Origin: HLUCCA09 sp039822045
GTDB taxonomy: Bacteria > Pseudomonadota > Alphaproteobacteria > Rhodobacterales > Rhodobacteraceae
Direction of reading: 5' to 3'
Length of the DNA stretch: 64,000 nucleotides
Assembly (NCBI GenBank): GCA_039822045.1
Contig: JBCBMY010000004.1
Coordinates: forward strand, 1-64,000
The notes below the pieces were generated by a model. The model was given only the letters and a program-made list of their open reading frames with translations, was not told the origin of the DNA and did not search any database. Below are positions 8,467 to 16,909 of this stretch, in pieces. The position numbers were made by a program, and so were the translations under genes. The first letter of the stretch is position 1, and each line of letters starts with the position of its first letter.

Positions 8467-10326
8467 TTAGGACTGGGCGCTATCCGTTTCGGCAAAGGTT
8501 TCGCGCATGAGGATGGTGCCGCCATCACCTGCGGCGAGGGCCGTTCCATCGGGAAGGATCGTGAGGGACCGGAGGCCCACATCGGTCCCAGTGGGGTCGT
8601 GCTCCCATCGCTGCCCATCATGACGCATGGCTGCTCCGCCTGCGCCGACGGCCAGAACATGCGTGGCGGTACCGGCGACGGAGAGCAGGTCTTTCCGTGC
8701 GCGGGCCGCCGTGATCCGCCAGCGGCTGCCGTTGAAGTGGCCGATTGTGCCCGACAGGCCGACAACGAAGATATCGTCGAGTGCGCGTCCCCAGACATCA
8801 AACAAGAAGTGCTCGGTCCCGGCGTTGAATTCGTCCCAGCGGGTGCCGTTCCAGCGCAGCACAAGGCCGAAGTCGCCCACGGCCAAAAGGTGATCGGCAT
8901 CGGGGCCCCAAAGGCCATAGAGCGCGCTGCGGGTACCAGAGGGCGTGCGCGTCCAGGGGCGATCGCCGCCGCGCAGGACAAGGCCCTCATCACCGGCAGC
9001 CAGCATTGCACCAAGCCCGTCGGACCAGAGCGACAGGATTGTGATGTCCATCAGAAGATCGAAATCCTTTTCCCAGCGCGTTCCGTCGTACCGGTGGATC
9101 TCGCCCAACTGCCCGGCCGCGAGCAGACATCCGTCGGTCGCGCGCGCCAGGGCGTGCAGCCCCAGATCGCCTGGCGGAGGCAGCGCTTCCCACTTGCCCC
9201 GGTCGAGCACAAGGACGGTGCCTTCTTCGCCACAGGCATGGGCGATGCCGGATTGCGGATCGGTCCAGAGGCCCCAGAGCTGGCGATGCGTCCCGCTTGC
9301 CATCGTTGACCACGCGCTGGGGGCTTCTCCTGCGTGTACTGCGGGCGCAAACGCCGTAAGTGCAGCCGACCCGCCCTGAAGGACCGTGCCGAAATCGCCG
9401 ATGGCGAGGGCGCCGCCGTGGGGCAGGCGGACGAGTCCGTGGAGGTCGTGCGTGGTGCCGGTGTCGAGCCTGTCGAGGCGTTGATTGCGCAACAGGTGCA
9501 TCTGCCCGCTGTCACCCACGCACAGCACGCCTGCGGGCGTCTCGGCCAAATCTCTGAACCGGCGAAACCTGACATCGGTGAAGACCGGATGCGCGCCCTC
9601 TTGGTCGAGCAGAACCAGATCGCCTCGGAAACCATTGTCCTTGACGAGGTAACGGCCGCCGGCCAGCAAGATGCCGCCGCCGTCCAGCTCCAGTGCAGCG
9701 ACAAAGGTCGTCGCGAGCGGGCAGGGCATGGTGTGCCAGCCGCCCTCGACCGCGCGCATCAGCAGCGTGCCATCGGCGCCCGCGGCCAGAACACGCCCGT
9801 CGGAGAGGCAGCGCACCGTGCGTAGGTGGAGCCGCGTGCCCGAAGTCTCCGCGATCCAGGCTGTGCCGTTGAAGTGCAGGATCGTGCCGTGGTCGCCGAC
9901 AGCAAATGCCGTGCCATCGGCTGTGCCGTCGATGCCAAAGAGCGGGGCGTTCTCCGGAACCGAGGCATAGCGCCCTTCGTCGGTGGTCGCCCCGCCTTGT
10001 ACGCGGTGCCAGTCCTGCCCGTCGAAGCGCAGGATCAGGCCCATCCATCCGACGGCCCAGAGCGACTCGCGGGACGTGCCCCAGAGCGCGTGTACGGGCA
10101 GGGTGGTGGGAACGGGCATGCGCTCCCACGTGGCCCCGGCGAAATGGAAGATTGCCCCTTCGTCACCGCCGATGAATGCGCCCTGTTCGTCGGCCCAACC
10201 GCCCCAGAATACGTCGCCTGATCCGGCCGCGAGCCCGTCGACCGCGGTCCACCGGTTCGTGTCTTCGCGAGGTGAGAGGCCGCCTCGGAAGAGGGCGCGA
10301 CGGCTGACTTCGGCGACGGCGCTCAT
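8467..10326 (-). CDS. Ycf48/WD40-like beta-propeller repeat protein, last gene of ddh operon
   Basis: 619 residues built of about ten repeats of roughly 45-50 residues, of the type AVGDHGTILHFNGTAW, each with a GxxGxxLxxxGxxW pattern. This predicts one or two beta-propellers. No signal peptide or membrane helix is visible, so it appears cytoplasmic. Its ATG overlaps the stop of the upstream NBP35-like ATPase gene (ATGA), so the two are translationally coupled. Ycf48-type propellers act as assembly factors in photosynthesis, but no function can be assigned here. Position in the dimethylsulfide dehydrogenase operon suggests a scaffold for enzyme maturation. That is inference. Confidence 0.75.
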   Translation of the reverse strand: MSAVAEVSRRALFRGGLSPREDTNRWTAVDGLAAGSGDVFWGGWADEQGAFIGGDEGAIFHFAGATWERMPVPTTLPVHALWGTSRESLWAVGWMGLILRFDGQDWHRVQGGATTDEGRYASVPENAPLFGIDGTADGTAFAVGDHGTILHFNGTAWIAETSGTRLHLRTVRCLSDGRVLAAGADGTLLMRAVEGGWHTMPCPLATTFVAALELDGGGILLAGGRYLVKDNGFRGDLVLLDQEGAHPVFTDVRFRRFRDLAETPAGVLCVGDSGQMHLLRNQRLDRLDTGTTHDLHGLVRLPHGGALAIGDFGTVLQGGSAALTAFAPAVHAGEAPSAWSTMASGTHRQLWGLWTDPQSGIAHACGEEGTVLVLDRGKWEALPPPGDLGLHALARATDGCLLAAGQLGEIHRYDGTRWEKDFDLLMDITILSLWSDGLGAMLAAGDEGLVLRGGDRPWTRTPSGTRSALYGLWGPDADHLLAVGDFGLVLRWNGTRWDEFNAGTEHFLFDVWGRALDDIFVVGLSGTIGHFNGSRWRITAARARKDLLSVAGTATHVLAVGAGGAAMRHDGQRWEHDPTGTDVGLRSLTILPDGTALAAGDGGTILMRETFAETDSAQS

Positions 10327-11423
10327 CCGTCGTCGCGGCGCTGCGCCGCCTCTTGCAGGCGCTCGGTCTCGCCGCCCAGGAGTGCGCCGATCTCGCCCTC
10401 TAGCGCGGTGCGGGCAGCGTCGGGCAGATCGGCGAGGGCCGCCTGCATCTCGCGGTCGGCAAGGTTCTGGGCGAAGACGTCCTCGAGGGTGCGCGCGACG
10501 GCTCCGCCGAACTCCCTGCGGCCCAGTGCTGCCACGGCGTCGACAAGGGGCGCGAACGCACGTGCGGCCGCGCTCTCGGGATCTGCCACAACGACGGGCG
10601 CGCCGGCGTCGGAGCAGGCCGCAAGTTCTGGGGCGAGCGGGACTTGGGCGATGCGCGATATCTCTAGCGTCGCGAGCGCGTCTTTAAGCCCCGCATCGGG
10701 AAAGACATGGAAGCTGCCCTGACAATGGGGACAGACGACACCTGCCATATTCTCGACGGCGCCGATGATCGGAAGCCCGCGCTCTCGGCAGAAGCGGCCG
10801 GCCTTCAGGCTGTCCATCTGCGCGACGGCCTGCGGGGTCGTGACGAGCACGGACGACACGTTCGATCCCTCGAGCATGTCGCACAGCGTGATCAACTCGT
10901 TGCCGGTACCGGGGGGCATGTCGACGATGAGGAAGTCGAGCGGGCCCCAGTCGAAGCTGCCGATCAGGTGATGGATGAAGTCGTGCTTCCAGGCATCGCG
11001 CCAGACAACGGGGATGGTGTCTTCAGCCAAAAGGAAGGCGAGCGAGCCCACTTTGACGGAGTGTGCGAGCCCGTCAGCAGTGAAGTCGTGGGTCTTCAGG
11101 CCAAGATGGGTCGTGCGCGTGTGGCGCCCTGCGAACCCGAAGAAGCGGCTCTGATTGGGCCCGTGAATGTCGGCGTCGGCCATGCCCACACGAAACCCGC
11201 CTTGCGCCAGCCCAGCGGCGAGATTGGCCGAAACGGTGGATTTGCCCACACCACCCTTGTTGGCCAGCACCACGATAATCTGGTCGATCTCTTCGAGGCG
11301 GGCCTCGATCAGGCGGCGGTTATGGTGGGGCTTGTCGAGGCTGCAGGTCGGCTCTTCGGGGCAGAACTGGCAGGCGTGACCCAAGGTGCAATCGAGCTTG
11401 GCAAGCTTGTCTCCGAGTTGCAC
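10323..11423 (-). CDS. Mrp/NBP35-family P-loop ATPase with N-terminal cysteine cluster
   Basis: 366 residues. The start is a GTG at 11423 with GAGGA upstream, inside the end of ddhC. The N-terminus has a Cys cluster, CTLGHACQFCPEEPTC (about residues 11-26), like the NBP35 ferredoxin-type motif. The deviant Walker A ANKGGVGKSTVSANLA is near residue 55, the switch MADADIHGPNQSRF follows, and a C-terminal CPHC pair suits bridging Fe-S binding. NBP35/Mrp proteins carry and transfer iron-sulphur clusters. Its place 4 bases after ddhC suggests a dedicated Fe-S loading factor for DdhA/DdhB; this is inferred from operon position. The residues after about 290 are not recognisable. Confidence 0.82.
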   Translation of the reverse strand: MQLGDKLAKLDCTLGHACQFCPEEPTCSLDKPHHNRRLIEARLEEIDQIIVVLANKGGVGKSTVSANLAAGLAQGGFRVGMADADIHGPNQSRFFGFAGRHTRTTHLGLKTHDFTADGLAHSVKVGSLAFLLAEDTIPVVWRDAWKHDFIHHLIGSFDWGPLDFLIVDMPPGTGNELITLCDMLEGSNVSSVLVTTPQAVAQMDSLKAGRFCRERGLPIIGAVENMAGVVCPHCQGSFHVFPDAGLKDALATLEISRIAQVPLAPELAACSDAGAPVVVADPESAAARAFAPLVDAVAALGRREFGGAVARTLEDVFAQNLADREMQAALADLPDAARTALEGEIGALLGGETERLQEAAQRRDDG

Positions 11424-11427
11424 CGTT

Positions 11428-12198
11428 TCAGTCCTCGCTCATGTCGAGAATGATCCAGCCATTCGAGACATGCTTGAACCCGTCGCGCTGCTGGTCGCTG
11501 CCCTGCCAGACGGCAAAGGCCGCAGGCACCTCGTAGCGGCGGAACGACACCTCATAGTCGCCCGATACCGCGAGCGGGCGCGACATCACCACGGCCCACT
11601 CATTGGGGTCGCCGGTGTTTTCTTCATAGTGGCCTGCGCCGGTGACCGATTGGGTGGGCAGGATCGTGGTGCTGCCATAGCCGCCGGCCGCGAGGTTCTG
11701 CACCGGGCTACCGTCGCCACGCCAATACCAGATGTTCACAGGCTCCTGTGGTCCGGTGCCCATCAGGTAGGAGGTCGCGTCGTCGCCCAGGGAAAACTGC
11801 ACGGCGGCGGCGTCACCGAACCGGTCGCGCGAGGTCGTGCCGTCATGCGTGTCGTCGCGCCAGCGCATGCGGACGTAGAGTCGTTCGGAGGTACGGGCGA
11901 GCTGCAGGTACACGTAGTAGCCCGGATCGTCGTAGTCGACGCGCAGTTCGACCGATGGATGCACGGCCGGCGCCGGCGCCATGTGCACGCGGTATTCGGG
12001 GAGGCGTTCCCAGATGATGTCATCGGGGTCGTTGGCCGTGCGCAGATAGATCCCATCGGGGATTTTGGCGACCTCTACGACATCGCCGGCATCGAGGAGC
12101 GCCGTGTTGGCCTCGACGATCGTGTCTGCCGTATCTGCGCCGGTGGCAGGCACGGCCAGCGCGGCGAGCGCGGCAAGGGCGAAAGGAAGGTGTCGCAT
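11428..12198 (-). CDS. ddhC: Dimethylsulfide dehydrogenase gamma subunit (haem b), EbdC/DdhC family
   Basis: 256 residues with a Sec signal peptide (MRHLPFALAALAALAVPATGA). The mature beta-rich domain matches the ethylbenzene dehydrogenase-related haem-binding family: WERLPEYRVHMAPAP near the N-terminus, RMRWRDDTHD in the middle and the end motif VSNGWIILDM. In this family a single b-type haem is held by Met plus Lys or His and passes electrons from the Fe-S subunit to a periplasmic cytochrome c. It is the fourth gene in ddhA-B-D-C order. Selenate, chlorate and ethylbenzene enzymes have similar subunits, so the name depends mainly on DdhA. Confidence 0.82.
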   Translation of the reverse strand: MRHLPFALAALAALAVPATGADTADTIVEANTALLDAGDVVEVAKIPDGIYLRTANDPDDIIWERLPEYRVHMAPAPAVHPSVELRVDYDDPGYYVYLQLARTSERLYVRMRWRDDTHDGTTSRDRFGDAAAVQFSLGDDATSYLMGTGPQEPVNIWYWRGDGSPVQNLAAGGYGSTTILPTQSVTGAGHYEENTGDPNEWAVVMSRPLAVSGDYEVSFRRYEVPAAFAVWQGSDQQRDGFKHVSNGWIILDMSED

Positions 12199-12210
12199 GG
12201 GTCCGTCTCC

Positions 12211-12960
12211 TTATCCCCAAAGATCTTGCGGCGCGTCGGCCTTGGTCTCTGGTCGCGGGGCATCGGGGTCGCGAAAGGGCCCGACGCGGGCTTCGAGTTC
12301 GGCGATCTGCTGGTGGGCCCACGGGGCAAACTCAGCCAGGAGCTGTGACATTGTGGGGTCGAGGTCGGGCAGGGTGGCCCGCCGCAGTTTTTCGGTCACG
12401 CAATCGAGCATCGGCGCAAGGTAACGCGCGAGAAAGTCCCGCTGCGCGCGGCGAGCCGGGTCTGGGTCGCGGCCCCGCCCGCAGGCACCGGCCTCGAGAT
12501 GGCACAGCACGGCCATGAACTCGGCCATCGCCGCGAGGTGATCGGGCTCGTCGGCGCGGCCCTCGTCCTCGACTGCGGCCTTTAGCCCAAAATGACCGTA
12601 GAAGGCCGCCACGTTGAGCATGAAGACCGGGCGCGAGAGGCCTTGCAGCAGGCCTTCATGGTCGCCGGCCAATAGCGAGGCGAGCGGTTTGCCGCTGGGA
12701 CCGTGGAGAAAGGCCGCGATATAGCCGGCCTCGAATGCCGGATATGCGCCAGGGGAAGACGGACGCGGCCAGGCGCGGCCCGTGACGTCGCCCCATGCCC
12801 GAGCCAGCGCCTCATGGAACTTACCCGACGCGATGGCGGCGTGAAGCTCCGGTGCGGGATGAGCCAGCGCGACGGCCGCCAATCGCCAAAGCGTTTGCTT
12901 CGCGCGGGCGCGCGCGGCCGGGTCGGCGAGCGGCGGACGGGTGAGCGCAGCGACCGACAT
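12211..12960 (-). CDS. ddhD: TorD-family chaperone for the molybdoenzyme
   Basis: 249 residues, all-helical, with the TorD/DmsD signature EPDHLAAMAEFMAVLCHLE at about 137-155. No signal peptide, so it acts in the cytoplasm. Such chaperones hold the Tat-targeted molybdenum subunit until cofactor insertion and export. The ATG at 12960 shares a base with the ddhB stop, so translation is coupled. The third position in the operon is that of DdhD in Rhodovulum sulfidophilum. Confidence 0.83.
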   Translation of the reverse strand: MSVAALTRPPLADPAARARAKQTLWRLAAVALAHPAPELHAAIASGKFHEALARAWGDVTGRAWPRPSSPGAYPAFEAGYIAAFLHGPSGKPLASLLAGDHEGLLQGLSRPVFMLNVAAFYGHFGLKAAVEDEGRADEPDHLAAMAEFMAVLCHLEAGACGRGRDPDPARRAQRDFLARYLAPMLDCVTEKLRRATLPDLDPTMSQLLAEFAPWAHQQIAELEARVGPFRDPDAPRPETKADAPQDLWG

Positions 12961-13940
12961 TAGCTCAGCTTGAACATATCGGCATGGCGATAGCCGATGA
13001 GCGTGTCCATCAGCTCGCTTTCTTCGCCGTTCGACTTCTTCTGGCGCTCGGCTGCGAGCGTCTCAAGCGCCGACGAAACACCGTCGCCGAAGAGGCTTTC
13101 GAGATAGTCGAGGGGCACGCGGCTTTCCGTCGTGGGCTGACCGTTGGCGTCGTATTTGGGCGGCGACATCGGCGGCACATAGAAGACCTGCGGCTTGGTC
13201 CCCCATTCGGGGTGGAGGGGCAGCGCCACCTTCCACTGGTCGACTAGCTTGTGAATCGGCCCGTCCTCGTCGTCGCGATAGCCGATCCAGCGGATGCGGC
13301 CGACGCATTGCTTGGCGCAGGCCGTGGGCAGCCCTTTCTCGATGCGCGGATAGCAGAAGATGCACTTCTCCGACTTCGAGATCTGCTCGTTGAAATAGAC
13401 CTTCTTGTAGGGGCAGGCGCCAACGCAGTAGCGATAGCCGCGGCAGCGCTCCTGGTCGATCAGAACGATGCCGTCTTCCTGACGCTTGTAGATCGCGTTG
13501 CGCGAACAGGCTGCCAGGCAGGCCGGGTTCTCGCAGTGATTGCAGAGGCGCGGGAGGTAGAAGTAGTAGGAATTGGGGTAGTCGCCCTCGCCCTCATCCT
13601 CGTCCCAGTTGGCACCCCATGTGGGTTTGACGTTGGGGCGCAGCCACGGATCAGTGCCCGTCATCAGCGCCTCTTCGTAGTTGTACTCCCACGGGATGCC
13701 ATAATCCTCGGCCGCCGGCTCGGTGCCGAGCTTGAGCGCGCCGTCGCCGTCGAACCCGCCACCCATCTGCTGGTAGTCGCGCGGATAGCCCGCGCCCGGC
13801 ATCGTCTCGACATTGTTCCAGTACATGTACTCGCGGCCGTTGCGGTTGGTCCACTGAAGCTTGCAGGCCGACGTGCAGGTATGACACCCGATGCACTTGT
13901 TGAGGTCCATCACCATGCTGAGCTGACGTTTGACAGCCAT
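12960..13940 (-). CDS. ddhB: Dimethylsulfide dehydrogenase beta subunit (iron-sulphur protein)
   Basis: 326 residues, NarH-like ferredoxin subunit. Four Cys clusters are visible: CIGCHTCTSAC (Cys16, 19, 22, 26), CNHCENPACLAAC, CRGYRYCVGACPYKK and CIFC with TACAKQC. In the third, Tyr stands where a fourth Cys would be (NarH has Trp), which predicts three [4Fe-4S] clusters and one [3Fe-4S], as in other type II DMSO-reductase family enzymes. There is no signal peptide; it should be exported as a complex with DdhA through the Tat route. A 39-base gap separates it from ddhA. Confidence 0.88.
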   Translation of the reverse strand: MAVKRQLSMVMDLNKCIGCHTCTSACKLQWTNRNGREYMYWNNVETMPGAGYPRDYQQMGGGFDGDGALKLGTEPAAEDYGIPWEYNYEEALMTGTDPWLRPNVKPTWGANWDEDEGEGDYPNSYYFYLPRLCNHCENPACLAACSRNAIYKRQEDGIVLIDQERCRGYRYCVGACPYKKVYFNEQISKSEKCIFCYPRIEKGLPTACAKQCVGRIRWIGYRDDEDGPIHKLVDQWKVALPLHPEWGTKPQVFYVPPMSPPKYDANGQPTTESRVPLDYLESLFGDGVSSALETLAAERQKKSNGEESELMDTLIGYRHADMFKLS

Positions 13941-13979
13941 CTGTTATCCTCCCTGGCGTCCGCTGGGTGAGGGGCGGCC

Positions 13980-16712
13980 TCAGGCCGGCTCCACGTCGAC
14001 GCTGCTTTCGTGCGCCAGCTGATTTGCGTTCCACTTGAAGAGTTTGAACCCGAGGTGGCCCCACCCCCCTGCGATTTCGAGCGGCTGGATCAGCGTGGCC
14101 ATGGTGTTGTTCATAGGCTTCCACTGATCGTATTGGTGGGGCTCCCACCCGTGCTCCATCATGATCGCCGTCTCGGAGATCGAGGGATAGAACTTCGCTT
14201 GCGCAAAGAACTCGCCCACGCCGTTGAAGATGCGCACTTTGGACCCGTCGGTGATGCCCTTGGCAGCGGCGAGCTTGGGGTTGATGTAGATGTTGGGCTC
14301 GCCGCGCTGCAGCCGCATCATGAACTTGTTGGAGCGCCAGTTCGAGTGGATGCCCCAGCGCGTGTGCGGCGAGTAAAACGACAGGGGATAGCTCGACGCT
14401 TCCTTGCCCGCGTGATGCCGGGCCGTCGGCACCGTCGCGCCCATGCGCTCGAACGTGGGATGGTCGCAGAAGAACGTCATGCGCCCGGTGAGAGTCTCAT
14501 AGGGCTTCTTCTGTTCGGTCTGGGCCACGAAGGGGTTGTAGGGCTCATCGGGCGGCAGCGGCTGGTTCGCGCCTGCGGTTTCGTTCAGTACGAAGAAGCC
14601 GCGCTCGACGCCCTCCTCAAGGGTCGCGCCGCCGAACTCTGGACCGTTGTCGACGAGCCATTTGGTGGCATCGTAGTCGGTCATCAGGGTGCCGTTCATG
14701 GTGAAGTCGTCGTGGATCGTGTGCAGATCGCGCGAGACGTTGCCGTCTTCGAACCCCGCCACGCCGCGGGCCAGAGCGCGCTCCTGGATCTTCTCGGTGA
14801 GCAGCACCATGATGTCCCAGTCGGGTTTGGCTTCGCCAATCGGATCGACCGGGCGCGAGAATACATTGACGAAGCGGTGGAAACCGACGGCTCGCAGGTC
14901 CCACGCCTCGTAGTGGCTCGCCGCGGGCAAGAGGTAGTCGGCCCATTGGGCGGTGCTGTCCATCCGGACGTTGATGTTGACGAAGAGTTCGGAGACCTCC
15001 TCGAGGATCCGCTCGCGATACTTGTCGGCGAACTTGTTTCGGCGGAATTTGTTGTCGGCGATGGAGATGAGGCCCTTCATGTCTCCGTGATAGGGCATCC
15101 AGCCTTCCGAGATGCTCTGGTCGATCATCTCTTCCATCTCGTCGATATTGAAACCGACCCGCTCTTTCAGCTTGTCGTTGTCGAAATGTTTCCGAGCGTG
15201 CTCGATCATATGCCCGCGTTGAAACTCACCGAGGCCACCCGCTTCGAGCCGCGGGAATTTCTGGAAGCCGAAGAGCGCCAACTCGAGCCATTTGGGTTGG
15301 CGCCAATCGATCCAGGAGGTGTCGATGCCGCCGGCTTTGCCGCCGTGGCCGGTCAGGCCCAGCATGAGCGCCTGCGCCCATCCCGTATAGATCCCGTTGG
15401 AGTAGCGGCCGATATTGAAGCCGTGCATCAGGATCGCCTTGCGCGCATTCGCAAAGGCTCGGGCCTCCTGCCGCACGGTAGCGGCGGACACGCCGGTGAT
15501 GGCGACTGTCTCCTCGGGCGCGTACTTTGCCGCCTCGGCCTTGACCCGTTCAAAGACGGTGGTGACGGGAATGCCCTCGACCTCGAACGTTCCTTCCAGC
15601 GCGGGATCGACTCCGTCGAGCGCGAGCGTCTTCTCTTCGGCGCCCATCGAGCCCTTCATGGCCACCGCGGCGCCCGAGTTCAGATCCCAGTGGTAGAAGA
15701 TGTCGGCCGAGCCGCCATCCACCAGGTCGGCCTCGCGCAGTAGCTTGCCGGTATCGGTGCGCACCAAAGCCGGCAGGTCGGTCTGCTCCTTCATGAAGTC
15801 GGGCTTATAGAGCCCTTCTTCGATGATGACGTCGACAAACGACATGGAGAGGTAAGGGTCCGCCCCCGGCTCGATGGGTATCCAGAGATCAGCATGGATC
15901 GACGACGGGTTGTAGTCGGGCGCGACCGACACGACGCGCGCGCCGTTCCACTTGGCCTCCCAGATGTAATGGGCGTCGGGGATGCGCGTGGCGTTAGGAT
16001 TGAACAGCGACATCATGATGTAGTCGGCGTCGAACCACGCGTCGGACGTAAAGCTCTCCAGCGGGTTTCCGTAGGCCAGGTGTGCACCCGTGTTCAGGTC
16101 GCCCACGTCGGTGAAGATGTCGAGCTGCACCCCACCGACGAGGGAGGCAAAGCGGTACGGCGCCGCAAACCGGACCATCGACAGGTTGCCTGAGCCGGTA
16201 TGCGTCATCATCTTGCCGGGGCCATGCTCGACGAAGATATCGATGATCTTGTCGGCGATTTCAGTGGTGATCTCGTCCCATGAGACACGCTGCCATTTGC
16301 CCTCGCCCCGCTCGCCGATGCGCTTCAGGGGATAGCGCAGGCGGTCGCCCTCATACATCGCGGCGGAATGGATTGCCCCCTTCTGGCAACCGCGCGGATT
16401 GGCATCGGGGACGTTGGGGTTGATCTGCGGGTATTTGGCTAGCTGCTCTTCGCGGATCACGATGCCGTCTTTGACGTAAACGTCGAAGGCGCAGTTGCCG
16501 ACACAGTTGATGCAGTGCGCGGCCTTGCCGATCGTGTCCCACGTATATTCTCTGCGATAGAGGTCCTCCCAGTCGCGGTAGGGGTATTCCTCTGACAGCG
16601 TGTCTTCGATCGGTTCGAGGCGGTTGAGTGACCAGGCCCGGTCTGCCGCGAGGATGCCCGCACCCATAAGCGAGCCAGTCGCCAGAAATTCCCGACGCTT
16701 CATCCGCACCAT
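13980..16712 (-). CDS. ddhA: Dimethylsulfide dehydrogenase alpha subunit, molybdopterin-binding (type II DMSO reductase family)
   Basis: 910 residues from ATG 16712, with GGAGGG 5 bases upstream. A Tat signal (KRREFLATGS) is followed by an N-terminal cluster ligand set His66-x3-Cys70-x3-Cys74 and Cys109. Histidine in place of the first Cys marks the type II branch (NarG, SerA, ClrA, EbdA, DdhA). Asp205 in TDVGDLNTGA is my candidate molybdenum ligand. Stretches such as HCINCVGNCAFDVYVKDG and RWGIHSNWRSNKFMMRLQRG strongly recall Rhodovulum DdhA from memory. DdhA oxidises dimethylsulfide to DMSO in the periplasm. Ethylbenzene, steroid, chlorate or selenate enzymes are the alternatives; the A-B-D-C order and Rhodobacteraceae host favour DdhA. 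Confidence 0.85.
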   Translation of the reverse strand: MVRMKRREFLATGSLMGAGILAADRAWSLNRLEPIEDTLSEEYPYRDWEDLYRREYTWDTIGKAAHCINCVGNCAFDVYVKDGIVIREEQLAKYPQINPNVPDANPRGCQKGAIHSAAMYEGDRLRYPLKRIGERGEGKWQRVSWDEITTEIADKIIDIFVEHGPGKMMTHTGSGNLSMVRFAAPYRFASLVGGVQLDIFTDVGDLNTGAHLAYGNPLESFTSDAWFDADYIMMSLFNPNATRIPDAHYIWEAKWNGARVVSVAPDYNPSSIHADLWIPIEPGADPYLSMSFVDVIIEEGLYKPDFMKEQTDLPALVRTDTGKLLREADLVDGGSADIFYHWDLNSGAAVAMKGSMGAEEKTLALDGVDPALEGTFEVEGIPVTTVFERVKAEAAKYAPEETVAITGVSAATVRQEARAFANARKAILMHGFNIGRYSNGIYTGWAQALMLGLTGHGGKAGGIDTSWIDWRQPKWLELALFGFQKFPRLEAGGLGEFQRGHMIEHARKHFDNDKLKERVGFNIDEMEEMIDQSISEGWMPYHGDMKGLISIADNKFRRNKFADKYRERILEEVSELFVNINVRMDSTAQWADYLLPAASHYEAWDLRAVGFHRFVNVFSRPVDPIGEAKPDWDIMVLLTEKIQERALARGVAGFEDGNVSRDLHTIHDDFTMNGTLMTDYDATKWLVDNGPEFGGATLEEGVERGFFVLNETAGANQPLPPDEPYNPFVAQTEQKKPYETLTGRMTFFCDHPTFERMGATVPTARHHAGKEASSYPLSFYSPHTRWGIHSNWRSNKFMMRLQRGEPNIYINPKLAAAKGITDGSKVRIFNGVGEFFAQAKFYPSISETAIMMEHGWEPHQYDQWKPMNNTMATLIQPLEIAGGWGHLGFKLFKWNANQLAHESSVDVEPA

Positions 16713-16806
16713 GATTGCCCTCCCTAGCGCGTGCCGGGCGGGTCCTTGCGCCGCACGGTCTGCGTCTCTTGAGACTAGCTGAGAGGACGGCGCCAAAGGC
16801 TGCGAA

Positions 16807-16839
16807 GTTGTTAAGAAATGTAAACGAGATGTAAACGAA
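16807..16839. promoter_or_regulatory. 11-bp-spaced direct repeats in the ddhA/kinase divergent promoter region
   Basis: Two exact copies of ATGTAAACGA lie at 16818-16827 and 16829-16838, one helical turn apart. A weaker third element, TTGTTAAGAA, precedes them in phase at 16808-16817. Direct repeats with 10-11 bp spacing are the usual binding pattern of OmpR/TorR-type regulators, and such a regulator is encoded nearby. The repeats sit 95-105 bases upstream of ddhA and 71-92 bases upstream of the kinase gene. Binding by the neighbour is inferred. Confidence 0.55.
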
Positions 16840-16909
16840 CGCGGGCGCGGGTTCTCAAGTCGGCAAAGTGCTGATTGAATGTCGGAGCCAGCAGCGACGG
16901 GAGGGCCCG

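Noticed and set aside
14010..15743. 577-codon open frame on the plus strand
   Set aside because: Antisense to ddhA, which has clear family motifs; no independent support.
13980..16712. Molybdoenzyme considered as nitrate reductase NarG
   Set aside because: Length (910 residues), the TorD-haem b subunit order and absence of a NarI-type membrane subunit fit the periplasmic DdhA/EbdA branch better.
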